A stretch of DNA of 64,000 nt from Frigoribacterium sp. (GTDB taxonomy: Bacteria; Actinomycetota; Actinomycetes; Actinomycetales; Microbacteriaceae), in the NCBI GenBank assembly GCA_025363205.1, contig JANYEI010000038.1, positions 1 through 64,000 of the forward strand, given 5' to 3'. The notes beneath the pieces were generated by a model, which worked only from the letters and a program-made list of their open reading frames with translations, was not told where the DNA came from and searched no databases. The first letter of the stretch is position 1, and the number at the start of each line of letters is the position of its first letter. The position numbers were made by a program, and so were the translations under genes. Shown piece by piece: positions 45,510 through 54,300 of this stretch.

Positions 45510-46931
45510 ATGGCAGCGAACACAACCTCCCGGCGCCCGGTCGTTCCCGGGCGGTCGCGAGAGGCTGCTCCGGATCGGCGTCAGCAGTACCGCCGCCGGG
45601 CCCGCATCGCAGACATCCTGGTCACCTCCCTGTGGGGCTCGGGGGCAGCGGCCGCCGCACTCTTTCTCGCCACCGGCGGTGCCGCCAAATTCGGCACCAT
45701 CGCGGATGCGGTCACGAGCACGGGCATCATCGCCGGTCTCATCGGTACCGACTTCATCCTGGTGATGATTGTGCTCGCCGCCCGGATCCCGATCATCGAC
45801 CGCACGGTCGGACACGACCGGGCCATTGCCGTGCACCGTTCGCTCGGCAAGCCAGCCCTCTACCTGCTCCTCGGTCATGCCCTTCTGCTCCTCACCGGAT
45901 ACGGCCTGAGCTCCGGAATCAACCCCATCGCCGAGATCGGCCCCCTCCTTGCCATTCCCGATATGCCGCTGGCCTTCATCGGACTCGGCCTGCTGATTGT
46001 CGTGGTCATCACCTCGCTGGTGGCGGTGCGTCGCCGGTTCAGCTACGAGGCGTGGCACCTCGTGCACCTGCTCAGCTACTGTGCGGTTCTGGTGGCCGTT
46101 CCCCACCAGTTGAGCGTGGGAGGCATCCTCTCCAATGGAAGCGTCGAGCGCGTCTATTGGATCGCCCTCTACGTGCTCGCATTCGGGTCGATCGCCACCT
46201 ACCGTTTCGTCGAGCCCATTGTCTCCACCCTCCGCCACGGCATGCGGGTCGACCGGGTCGAAAGCGTCGCGCCCGGTGTCGTGTCGATCCATTTCTCCGG
46301 TCGCAATCTTCGCTCGCTCGAATCCGCCGGTGGCCAGTTCTTCGTCTGGCGATTCTGGACCGGTCGCACCTGGTGGCATTCGCACCCCATCTCGCTGTCG
46401 TCCGTGCCGACCGGCACCACTGCTCGCATCACAGTGCGTGACCTCGGCACCGGTAGTGGTGCGATCAGTGCGGTGCGCCCCGGCACCCGGGTGTCATTTG
46501 AGGGACCGTACGGCATGTTCACGGATGCGGGCCGCACCGCCCCCAAACTCGCCATCGTCGTAGCGGGCATCGGGATCACTCCGGTGCGTGCGTTTCTCGA
46601 AGACTCCCGGGTGCAACCAGGAGAGACCACGATCCTGCTTCGAGCTTCGTCAATTGACGAAGCCTATCTCTGGGACGAGATCGCCGATCTCGCCCGCAAG
46701 AAGGGAGCGCGCCTCTACACGATGGTCGGCACGCGGGCACTCACCGGACCGGGGTGGATGCCGCAGGCCGACGCCTCGCGTGGTGTCACGCTGCGGAGCA
46801 TTTTCCCCGACCTGAAGGATTCTGACCTCTACATCTGCGGCCCGACCGCATGGCTTGACCTCGTGGAGATCGACGCGCGCCGAGCCGGAATTCCCGAGCA
46901 TCAGCTGCACACAGAAAGGTTTGACTGGTGA
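45510..46931 (+). CDS. ferric-reductase-like membrane flavocytochrome
   Basis: A 473-residue protein: about six membrane helices with paired histidines (VHRSLGK, LLGHALLLLTGY, AWHLVHLLSY, VAVPHQL) for two haems, as in the ferric reductase domain. The cytoplasmic part is a ferredoxin-reductase fold with FAD motif HSHPISLSS, NAD(P) motif VAGIGITPVRAFL and the closing YICGPTAWLD. It would take electrons from NAD(P)H across the membrane to the exported flavoprotein encoded next, whose start overlaps its stop by 4 bases. Confidence 0.9.
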   Translation: MAANTTSRRPVVPGRSREAAPDRRQQYRRRARIADILVTSLWGSGAAAAALFLATGGAAKFGTIADAVTSTGIIAGLIGTDFILVMIVLAARIPIIDRTVGHDRAIAVHRSLGKPALYLLLGHALLLLTGYGLSSGINPIAEIGPLLAIPDMPLAFIGLGLLIVVVITSLVAVRRRFSYEAWHLVHLLSYCAVLVAVPHQLSVGGILSNGSVERVYWIALYVLAFGSIATYRFVEPIVSTLRHGMRVDRVESVAPGVVSIHFSGRNLRSLESAGGQFFVWRFWTGRTWWHSHPISLSSVPTGTTARITVRDLGTGSGAISAVRPGTRVSFEGPYGMFTDAGRTAPKLAIVVAGIGITPVRAFLEDSRVQPGETTILLRASSIDEAYLWDEIADLARKKGARLYTMVGTRALTGPGWMPQADASRGVTLRSIFPDLKDSDLYICGPTAWLDLVEIDARRAGIPEHQLHTERFDW

Positions 46932-47449
46932 GAACACGCGCAACACTCAGCGGTATCTTTGCCTCCGTCGCCATCCTCGTTGTCGGCTGGCAGGCTGGCT
47001 CCGCCGCCATCACGGCGGTGCACTCATCGTCGGGCACGACCGGTGCCAACAGCGCGAGCAGCGCACGTGGCACCACCCCCGCGCCAACGCCTGCGGCGCC
47101 TGCCGCGCCTGTGTCACCAGCCACACCTGTGACGCCAGCCTCACCTGTAGCGCCCGCGGCACCCGGAGCGCCCGGGGGAAGCTTCACCGGCACCAGCGTG
47201 AGCACCCAGTACGGCAGCGTTCAAGTGCAGGTCGTGGTGGCAAACGGCAAGATCACCGATGTGAAGGCGCTTCATCTCACCGATGACGGCGGCCGGTCGG
47301 TACAGATCAGCAACAGCGCCGCTCCCATCCTGCGGTCGGAGGTGCTCAGCTCCCAGTCCGCCCGGGTGTCGACCGTGGGTGGCGCGACCTACACGAGCGA
47401 CGCCTACCTCACATCGCTGCAGTCCGCACTGGACCAGGCCGGTCTCTGA
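46928..47449 (+). CDS. exported FMN-binding domain protein
   Basis: A 173-residue protein with an N-terminal signal or anchor (LSGIFASVAILVVGWQ), a Pro/Ala/Thr-rich linker (about 50-78) made of short repeated PV/PA blocks, and a C-terminal FMN-binding domain. VSTVGGATYTSDAY near 150 fits the flavinylation motif in which a Thr/Ser receives covalent FMN. ApbE, encoded four bases downstream, would attach the flavin. Probably the extracytoplasmic electron carrier for the flavocytochrome upstream. Confidence 0.88.
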   Translation: MRTRATLSGIFASVAILVVGWQAGSAAITAVHSSSGTTGANSASSARGTTPAPTPAAPAAPVSPATPVTPASPVAPAAPGAPGGSFTGTSVSTQYGSVQVQVVVANGKITDVKALHLTDDGGRSVQISNSAAPILRSEVLSSQSARVSTVGGATYTSDAYLTSLQSALDQAGL

Positions 47450-47453
47450 CACC

Positions 47454-48239
47454 ATGGCGCAGCACGTCTTCGAGGCAATGGGCACCGTTGTTTCCCTCAC
47501 CTTGCCGAAGAGGATGGCATTGCCGGAGAGGGTGGCTTTGCTGGAGAGGATGAACGCTGCGGACGCGGTCGCTTCGGTCGCCCGCTGCTTCGCTGAGTTC
47601 GATGAGCGATACAGTCTCTACCGCCCGGATTCGGAGCTTTCCCTTCTCGCGCGGGGCGAACTCTCGCTCACCGGCTCGAGCGATGAGCTGAGGTCGACCT
47701 ATGCGGCATCCCTGCGCTGGCGCGACGAGACCGGCGGGGCATTCACGCCGCATCGTCCGGATGGCGTGATCGACCTCAACGGCACCGTGAAGGCGCTCGC
47801 GATGCAGGCCGCGGCAGACGAGTTGCTTCGCTCCGGATTCTCCCACTGGTGTCTCAATGCGGGCGGCGACGTGCTGTGCACCGGCTACCAGCCAGACGGG
47901 GGCGCCTGGCGCGTCGGTGTGGTGGACCCTGCCGACCGTTCCGCGCTCCTGTTCACGCTCTGCCTGGACGGCACCCGTCACGCGGTTGCCACCTCGGGAA
48001 GTGCCGAGCGCGGAGATCACATCTGGTCTGCCACGGCGATCGATCGCACCTATCTGCAGGTGACCGTTGTTGCCGACGACATCGAGACTGCGGATGTGCT
48101 CGCCACGGCTATCGTCGCGGGCGGCCCGACTACGCTCGCGACGATCGTCGAAGGCCGGCCCGTTGACGTTCTCACCGTCGCACGGGACGGGGCGATGACA
48201 GCGACCCCTGGCCTCAACAGGGCCTTAGCGACGGTCTGA
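47454..48239 (+). CDS. apbE: FAD:protein FMN transferase
   Basis: A 261-residue ApbE-family enzyme that moves FMN from FAD to a Thr/Ser of target proteins. Conserved parts: the opening FEAMGTVVSLTL, FDERYSLYRPDSELSLLA, VIDLNGTVKALA, LNAGGDVLCTG and HAVATSGSAERGDHIW. No lipobox, so it may be cytoplasmic or exported otherwise. An 18-bp unit is repeated three times at 47502-47555, inserting LPKRMA/LPERVA/LLERMN after the first strand. Target: the FMN-binding protein directly upstream. Confidence 0.9.
   Translation: MAQHVFEAMGTVVSLTLPKRMALPERVALLERMNAADAVASVARCFAEFDERYSLYRPDSELSLLARGELSLTGSSDELRSTYAASLRWRDETGGAFTPHRPDGVIDLNGTVKALAMQAAADELLRSGFSHWCLNAGGDVLCTGYQPDGGAWRVGVVDPADRSALLFTLCLDGTRHAVATSGSAERGDHIWSATAIDRTYLQVTVVADDIETADVLATAIVAGGPTTLATIVEGRPVDVLTVARDGAMTATPGLNRALATV
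47502..47555. repeat. 18-bp triplicate repeat inside apbE
   Basis: Three consecutive 18-bp units start at 47502, 47520 and 47538 (consensus TTGCCGGAGAGGATGGCT). They remain in frame and add amphipathic basic residues between the first strand and the next conserved helix. Confidence 0.85.
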
Positions 48240-48403
48240 ATAGCAGTCTTCCGCGGGTGGCAGGTACCGCACGACACCAGCCATACGCCCCCGTCTCCTG
48301 CGCTGGTTCGATACGCTGGGGTGAGGACCATGCACTGAGGCGGACGCTGCGAAAGCATCACGTGCGTCTCGATCGTGCCGCTCGAATATCTCGAAGGGGT
48401 TTT

Positions 48404-48877
48404 ATGTACGAGAAATTTGGCGCAGCTCACTCGCTCAACGGCTTTCCGGGCGCGGTTGTCGTCTTCCAGCGTGCGCTGGATAGCAACCGCCACCGGATCG
48501 CGAAGCAGGCCGGAGTCACCGCAAGCGAATTACGTGCCCTGTCACGGGTGGCAGAAGCCGGAAGTATCACGCCGAAGGAGCTGGCCGAGTCACTGGAAAT
48601 GACCACGGGCGCTGTCACCGCAATCTCGACTCGACTCGTCGACGGGGCGCTGATGCGTCGCGTCGACCATCCGAACGACCGACGCAGCCTTTTTCTCGAA
48701 CTCACGCCGTGCGGCGACGAGATCATGAAGCAGATCTACCGCGAATTCGATGCGGCCATGGCGGTGGTGACGAAGGACACGCCGCAGGCAGAGCTTCGAC
48801 GCTGCTCCGCCCTGCTTCACTCGGCAGCTGAGGAGCTCGCTCCTCTCGACTCTTCAGTTTTCTCGCCGGGTCTTTAG
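48404..48877 (+). CDS. MarR-family transcriptional regulator
   Basis: A 157-residue winged-helix regulator. The DNA-binding part shows TASELRALSRVAEAGSITPK, then ELAESLEMTTGAVTAISTRL and the wing VDHPNDRRSLFLELTP, flanked by dimerisation helices. AAGGGG lies 7 bases before the ATG at 48404. The upstream 165 bases hold the promoter. It is a single gene; its 3' end carries a DosR-box-like palindrome facing the DUF2269 gene. Confidence 0.88.
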   Translation: MYEKFGAAHSLNGFPGAVVVFQRALDSNRHRIAKQAGVTASELRALSRVAEAGSITPKELAESLEMTTGAVTAISTRLVDGALMRRVDHPNDRRSLFLELTPCGDEIMKQIYREFDAAMAVVTKDTPQAELRRCSALLHSAAEELAPLDSSVFSPGL

Positions 48878-48881
48878 TCCC
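48868..48881. promoter_or_regulatory. DosR-box-like palindrome upstream of the DUF2269 gene
   Basis: GGGTCTTTAGTCCC matches GGGACTWWAGTCCC at 13 of 14 positions. It overlaps the MarR stop codon and is 124-137 bases before the DUF2269 gene, so control of that gene is possible, while the coding overlap makes chance more likely than for the intergenic sites. Confidence 0.45.
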
Positions 48882-49004
48882 CGTGAGTGCGGGTCGAATT
48901 AGGCAAACTCGATAAGCGCACCCGCTGCTCTCCGACGCCCCCCTCTCCGGGCGCTTGCCGGCGGTGCGGCGCTCCCCGACTCATTCACACGCCAACGAAA
49001 GGTC

Positions 49005-49466
49005 ATGATGGACATCTTGCTCGCGGTCTTGCACGTTGTCACCGCCGTTTTCATCGTCGGCCCGATGGCCATCTTCCCGATGACCGCAATGCGAGCTGCG
49101 CGGGCGCGCAATGGAGCCCAGGTGCTTGCGCTGGCCAAGGCGACATCCACCTTCTCGTTGCTTTCACTCGTGGTCTTGCTACTTGGCTTCGCCGTGCTGG
49201 GCGTAAGCGATCCGAAAGAACATTGGTCTCTCGCATCGGCGTGGATCGTGTGGTCGATAGTGCTGTACGCGGTCGCTCTCGCCGTCAACCTCTTCGTGAC
49301 CGTGCCGGCCATGAGACGAGTGGCTGCCGGCGTCACGGCGTCAACCGGTGCAGCCGGCACCGTCTCCACCTCGCCGCCCGCCGGCTACGGTGCCATTGCC
49401 GGAGGCTCCGGGGTAGCCAGCCTCATGCTTGTGGCGGTCGTCGTGCTCATGGTCTGGAAGCCCTGA
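49005..49466 (+). CDS. DUF2269-like integral membrane protein
   Basis: A 153-residue protein with four hydrophobic segments (about 4-26, 47-67, 78-101, 130-150). The pattern LHVVTAVFIVGPMAIFPMTA, with a His in the first helix and a cytoplasmic Arg-rich loop, resembles the DUF2269 family. Function unknown. AAAGGT lies before the adjacent ATGs 49005/49008. It is a candidate target of the DosR-like box at 48868. Confidence 0.7.
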   Translation: MMDILLAVLHVVTAVFIVGPMAIFPMTAMRAARARNGAQVLALAKATSTFSLLSLVVLLLGFAVLGVSDPKEHWSLASAWIVWSIVLYAVALAVNLFVTVPAMRRVAAGVTASTGAAGTVSTSPPAGYGAIAGGSGVASLMLVAVVVLMVWKP

Positions 49467-49499
49467 CGCTGGTGATCCATCAGGCCCGGTCGCCACGGG

Positions 49500-49781
49500 T
49501 TAGGCGGCGCGCAGACCCCTGCGCAGGATGTGCCGCACCGCAGACCGCCAATTGGCAAAACTTTCTGCCGTTGCACCGTCATCGCTGACGACGGTGAACC
49601 CGTCATTGTCCGAAACGAACTCACCAACCAGCGAACCGGTGGATTCGAGCAGGCTCCATCCCGCGTCGTCCCGCGCGGCGATCATGTGCAGTGCATTGCT
49701 GCTCCAGAACGTGACCGAAGACTCACCAGTCAGTGGCAATCCGGTGATCTCGCTCAGTTGCGCCTGGTGTGAGTAGTGCAT
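49500..49781 (-). CDS. hypothetical protein (93 aa)
   Basis: A small soluble protein beginning MHYSHQAQLSEITGLPL, with Trp residues at SVTFWSSN, AGWSLLES and ANWRSAVRHI and a basic C-terminal helix. GGAGG lies six to seven bases before the ATG at 49781, which decides that start over the longer frame to 49883. No family recognised. Convergent with the DUF2269 gene. Confidence 0.6.
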   Translation of the reverse strand: MHYSHQAQLSEITGLPLTGESSVTFWSSNALHMIAARDDAGWSLLESTGSLVGEFVSDNDGFTVVSDDGATAESFANWRSAVRHILRRGLRAA

Positions 49782-49930
49782 GGGGGCCTCCGCAGACGCG
49801 AGAATCAGGGCGCTCTGGTTAGCGCTACTTCCTAGATAACCTGCTGCGAAGTCGATCGTCAAAGGGCTTGCGCTCGACGCCACGACATGCAGTCGGCGGC
49901 AGATTGGCGCAATGTGTCAGATCGGCGCAA

Positions 49931-50647
49931 TTAGGCCGCGGCGGCGGCATTCTCTTTATAGGACGCGCTCACCATGATGGGCATGTGGTCGGATGCCCCG
50001 CGATCAAGGGTCTCAACACTGTCGATGCCGAGTCCGACCGATGTCGCGAAGTCGAAGTGTCCCCGGAAGAACCTGTACCGGGTGTAGGTGCGACGGTCAC
50101 TCAGCGAAAGGTCATACCCCGACTCGTTCACCCTCTGGGTGAGATTCGAGTGAAATAGCGGGTAGTTGTAATCGCCGACCATGAGTGTGGGCAACCCGTG
50201 GCCGAGGGTGAGCAGCAGCTCGTGAGCGGCACGGATCTGCTCCCGCCGGAGCGAGTTGCGGGCGGTGAGAGGCGCAGCGTGAAAGGACGCCACCACGAGC
50301 TCCCGGTTGGTCTCGTGGTCGACAAGGCGGGTGCCGATCAGACGTTCGTGAGCGGGTTTGAGCACGTGGTCGTGCAGCGATTTCTTCAGAGCGAAGGCCT
50401 GGGTCTCCCGGGCGCTGAACCGGTCAGTGCGGTAGTAGACGGCTAGCCCGAGCCTGTTTCGCTTGGTGGAATCGGCGAGCCGGAGATGGCCGACCTCGAC
50501 AGGCAGGTCGGTCGTGTCGCATTCCTGTAGGCAGAGCACATCCGGGCTGAATTTCTGCACGAGCTCGACGAGTTCGCCGCTCGCATGATTCTTGCGCAGG
50601 TTGTAGCTGATGACTCTGATCACGTAGATCCCGCTCGACTCGCTCAT
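49931..50647 (-). CDS. endonuclease/exonuclease/phosphatase-fold protein
   Basis: A 238-residue enzyme of the EEP (DNase I-like) superfamily. Metal and catalytic residues are seen in ISYNLRKN (Asn), LCLQECD (Glu), VASFHAAP (His), MVGDYNYP (Asp, Asn) and GASDHMPIM (Asp-His), which is the full set. It may be a phosphodiesterase or phosphatase acting on nucleic acid or a small phosphoester; the substrate cannot be told from sequence. No signal peptide. Transcribed alone. Confidence 0.87.
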   Translation of the reverse strand: MSESSGIYVIRVISYNLRKNHASGELVELVQKFSPDVLCLQECDTTDLPVEVGHLRLADSTKRNRLGLAVYYRTDRFSARETQAFALKKSLHDHVLKPAHERLIGTRLVDHETNRELVVASFHAAPLTARNSLRREQIRAAHELLLTLGHGLPTLMVGDYNYPLFHSNLTQRVNESGYDLSLSDRRTYTRYRFFRGHFDFATSVGLGIDSVETLDRGASDHMPIMVSASYKENAAAAA

Positions 50648-50841
50648 CGGGCACTCCGATCGGAGGCCACCGCAAAAGCCTAGGGGGCGCGCGCCGTCGA
50701 GACGACACGCACCGCCTGTGAGATGGCTGATCGGCTCGCGGTGGTGCCGTCAGATTTGCCAACAAGGGGTAGTAACCGTGCGCGGTCTGCCTATCGTTGG
50801 GAGTAGCCGTGTCAGTGCGGCGGTGTGAGGGAGGAGCGATC

Positions 50842-51204
50842 ATGACGGGCTTATCACCGGCCGACAGGGTCTATGGCGACGGCTCGCTGCCCGCCGACGC
50901 GGACTTTATTGCTCCCGCGGCAGCCATAGTCGACGTGCACTCTTCCCCGGGCTCACAATCGGGCGCAGAATCAACAACAACCACCAACATCACCACCACC
51001 AATGAATCAAAATACGGAGGAAGAATGACTGACAACGCAGAAGCTACTGGCACACCGGGCGAGCCGGATGGCAAGTTCACCGACGAGGAATTTAAAGACG
51101 GATCGCACACCTCGGATCGCGCCGCCGGACATGCCGAAGAGGGCGAATACACCGATTCTGATCTGTCTGAAACAGACAAGGATCACACCGAAAAGCACGA
51201 CTGA
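50842..51204 (+). CDS. acidic hypothetical protein with two in-frame starts
   Basis: From ATG 50842 (GGGAGGAG just upstream) the frame gives 120 residues; from ATG 51025 (CGGAGGAAG upstream) it gives a 59-residue protein, MTDNAEATGTPGEPDGKFTD onward. The short form is extremely polar and acidic, with many Asp/Glu, Thr and His, and looks intrinsically disordered. The upstream part ends in a Thr/Asn run (TTTTNITTTNESK) that may simply be an AT-rich leader. Two good ribosome sites suggest either two products or a short ORF plus leader. No family recognised. Confidence 0.6.
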   Translation: MTGLSPADRVYGDGSLPADADFIAPAAAIVDVHSSPGSQSGAESTTTTNITTTNESKYGGRMTDNAEATGTPGEPDGKFTDEEFKDGSHTSDRAAGHAEEGEYTDSDLSETDKDHTEKHD

Positions 51205-51286
51205 CGTCAGCACCGCACGGATCCGCGGTCGAGCTTCGTGTGGTGCGGACTTCACCTCTGCCGGTCATCCTCCGGACCTTTCACCT

Positions 51287-51354
51287 GTCCGGATCCATCA
51301 GCCGCCCGGATCTATCAGCCGCCCGGATCTATCAGCTGTCCGGATCTATCAGGC
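51287..51354. repeat. four 17-bp tandem repeats at the nuclease-helicase 3' end
   Basis: Units at 51287, 51304, 51321 and 51338 follow the consensus GCCCGGATCTATCAGCC with single-base differences. The last two copies encode the C-terminal LIDPD and stop of the reverse-strand nuclease gene; the others extend beyond it. No spacer diversity, so not CRISPR. Confidence 0.88.
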
Positions 51355-54300
51355 GAATGAACGCGCTCAACTGGGCAAGAGCGGCGACGTTCGTGGGGAG
51401 CGAGTCTGTTATCGCCGGTGAATAGACCAACCAAGCGGCCCATTGCGCCCGCGAAATCGCCACGGTGAGGCGGTTGGCGAGCAGCAAAAACTCCAGGCCC
51501 CGCGGCACGTCTGTGGCCGAAGAGGCCGCCAGCGACACGATCGAAATTGCCGCCTCGCGGCCCTGAAACTTATCCACGGTGCCCACCGGCACGCTTTCGA
51601 ACCCCGCCGCGTCGAGGGTCTCGCGCAACAGTTGCACCTGGGCGTTGTAGGGAGCCACCACGATCACGTTGTTCGGAGCGAGTGCTGACGTATGGCCCGC
51701 AGAGGTCCAGGCACGACCGATCACATCGCGAACGATCGCGAGCACGGCGTTCGCTTCCTCGAGCGAACGGGTGGAATTGTCGTGTGCGACAACCGGCACG
51801 GGGTGAAGGCCAGGCGCGATGCCGGCGAGCACGCGGTCCGAGGGCACGGCATGCAGGCGCCCCTCGTACGAGAGCTCGGACACCGGCGTGCAGACCGCCG
51901 GATGCATGCGGTGGCTCTTGTCGAGAAAAAAGCCGAACTCGGGCGGGAGCACGTCGTGACCGTCGCTGAGCCAGCCGAGCGCCGAGACATCCACCGGCTC
52001 CGGATGCATTCCCTGACTCACCTGCGGGAGCTGTTGCGGGTCGCCGAGCAGCAGGAGTCGGGTCGCCGAGACCGAGGCGGCGATCGTGGCAGCAAGCGAA
52101 TACTGTCCGGCCTCGTCGATCACCAGCAGGTCGAGTGATCCGCGCGGGATGCGCGCCGCGTTGCTGAATGACCAGGCGGTGCCGCCGACGACGAAACCCG
52201 GAAGCTCGGTGAACTCGCCGAGGGTCGAATCGGTGAGCCTGGTCCAGGTCGTGCCCTCAGACTCCGCGCCCGCTCGCGGCTTTTTACCGACGCGGGCCGG
52301 GTCAAGCCCCGCAGCCACCACTGCGGCGAGCATGTTCTCCACCGTCGCGTGAGACTGGGCGACTACTCCGACCCGCCAGCCGTGGTTCTGCACAAGGTCG
52401 GCGATCACCCGCGCACCGTTCCAGGTCTTGCCGGTGCCCGGCGGCCCCTGCACGGCGAGGAAGGAATGGTCGAGGGCGAGCACGGCGTCACGTATCCGCT
52501 CGGCGATGGTGCCGGTCGTGGTCGTGGTCGTGGTCGCGGGATCATCGACACAGCCGCGCGACGGCACCCGCCGAAGGATGTCGAGAGCCGCGTTCGACAT
52601 CAGTTGCGGGTAGGCATCGAGCAGCGCGCGACCCCACTCGGAGATCGCGGTCACCTGGGTGCCCGGATTCGGCGGCGAGCTCGGCATCAGGGCGAGTGGC
52701 AGCTGGTCGTAGGTCGACGCGCCAGACCGGAGGCGTTCGGTGAGCAACAGCGATCCGTCGAGCGCCACGACGACGCTGGTGCGGCAATGGGTGACGCGGG
52801 CACCGGGATCACGACCGGCATCGATCGGTGGGAATGGTGGATCGTAGACCATCCATGGCGCGTCCGCCCCGCCGAACGAGCTGCCGGGGGCGGCAGTGCC
52901 GATCAGCCTGAGCTCGCGGGACTGCGTTCGGGCTCGCCCCTCGATGCCCCAGCCCCGCACAATCTCTGCGCTTTCCACCACGAAGACGTTGCGCGTGTCA
53001 GACCAGTCCTCGAGCGGCGCGACGAGCCGGGCGTAGTGATCCCACCAGAAGCTCTTGCCCTCGCGCCGGTGATAGTCGATGGCGGCGGAGGCGAGGGCGA
53101 GGGCGGATTGGTCCGCGGTGCGCTCCCCCGCCGGAAACCCGGCCACAATGGCGGCGAGCTCTACATAGACCGGGTCAGGGTCATGCAACGGTACGTCGAG
53201 CGCGAGGTCGGGCACTCCCGCCGGCACTATCCCACTCTCGGCGGCACGGGCCAGCAGCCAGTCGCGCAGGGCGAGGGTTGAGATGCAGTCGTACTCGTTA
53301 TAGGTAGCGATCTCGGCGAGAATCCGGGCCGCGGCATCCGTGTCTCCGAAATCGAGAAGGTCGCGCGATCGAACGTACTCGGTGATTGAATCCACTGCGG
53401 TCGCCACTCCCGAGCGACCGCGCGTGCCCATGTAGAGCGGCTCGAGCTTCTTCAGCGAGTAACTGCGGCTGCCCACCCGCATGGACTGTTTCACGATCGG
53501 GTACAGATCGACGAGCACGCCGCTGCGCAGCAGGTCGTCCACCGCTTCCTCGCCGGCGCCATGTCGCGCCGCGATACTCAAAAGGTGCGTGCGCTCGTAG
53601 GAGGCGTAGTGATAAATGTGCAGGGAGGGATACTGCCGCCGGCGTTCCGTGACGTACTCGAGGAAGTCCACCAAGGCCTGTTTCTCCTGTGCGAGATTGT
53701 GTGCCCAGAATGCTCGGAACGTCTCGTCTGTCTCCACGAGCCCGAACAGGTAGTCCAGACCCCACTCGGTGCCCTCCTGATGCAGCGGATCACCCTCGAA
53801 GTCGAAGAAGATGTCACCGGGGTCGGGATCGGGTATGGCGGCGAGGGCCGCCGCGGAGACGACCCGCCAGGCCAGCCCGGGCGAGAGCTGAACGGCCGCC
53901 TGTTCCCGCAGCGCAGAGAGCACCGATTCGGACAGGCCAGGCACCGAAGCTGTCGAGGCGGCCAGCTGCTCGATGGTAGAAATGCCGGCTTCGAGTAACC
54001 GGGCGCGTTGCGTCACTCGCAGCCCGGCAACGAGCAAGAGGTCACGGTGGCTCTGCACCTGCTCCTCGCAGACGGCACAGCGCCCACACGCCACATAGCG
54101 GGAGTCACCCCACTCGGTGGCAGCGGAATCCGCCACCCGTTCGTCGACCAGCACCTCGAGTCGGGCGCGACGCCGACGGTAGACCGGCAGGATATCGACG
54201 AGTCGATGTTCACTGATGCTGTCGTCGCCGAGAATGAGTGAGACCGTCTCCCCGGTCGGGATGCCGAGTCGCTGCAGTTGTTCGCCATAGGCCGCGAGCT

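Noticed and set aside
51287-51354. Short regular repeats that might be taken for a CRISPR array
   Set aside because: Units are contiguous 17-mers with no unique spacers and no cas genes nearby.
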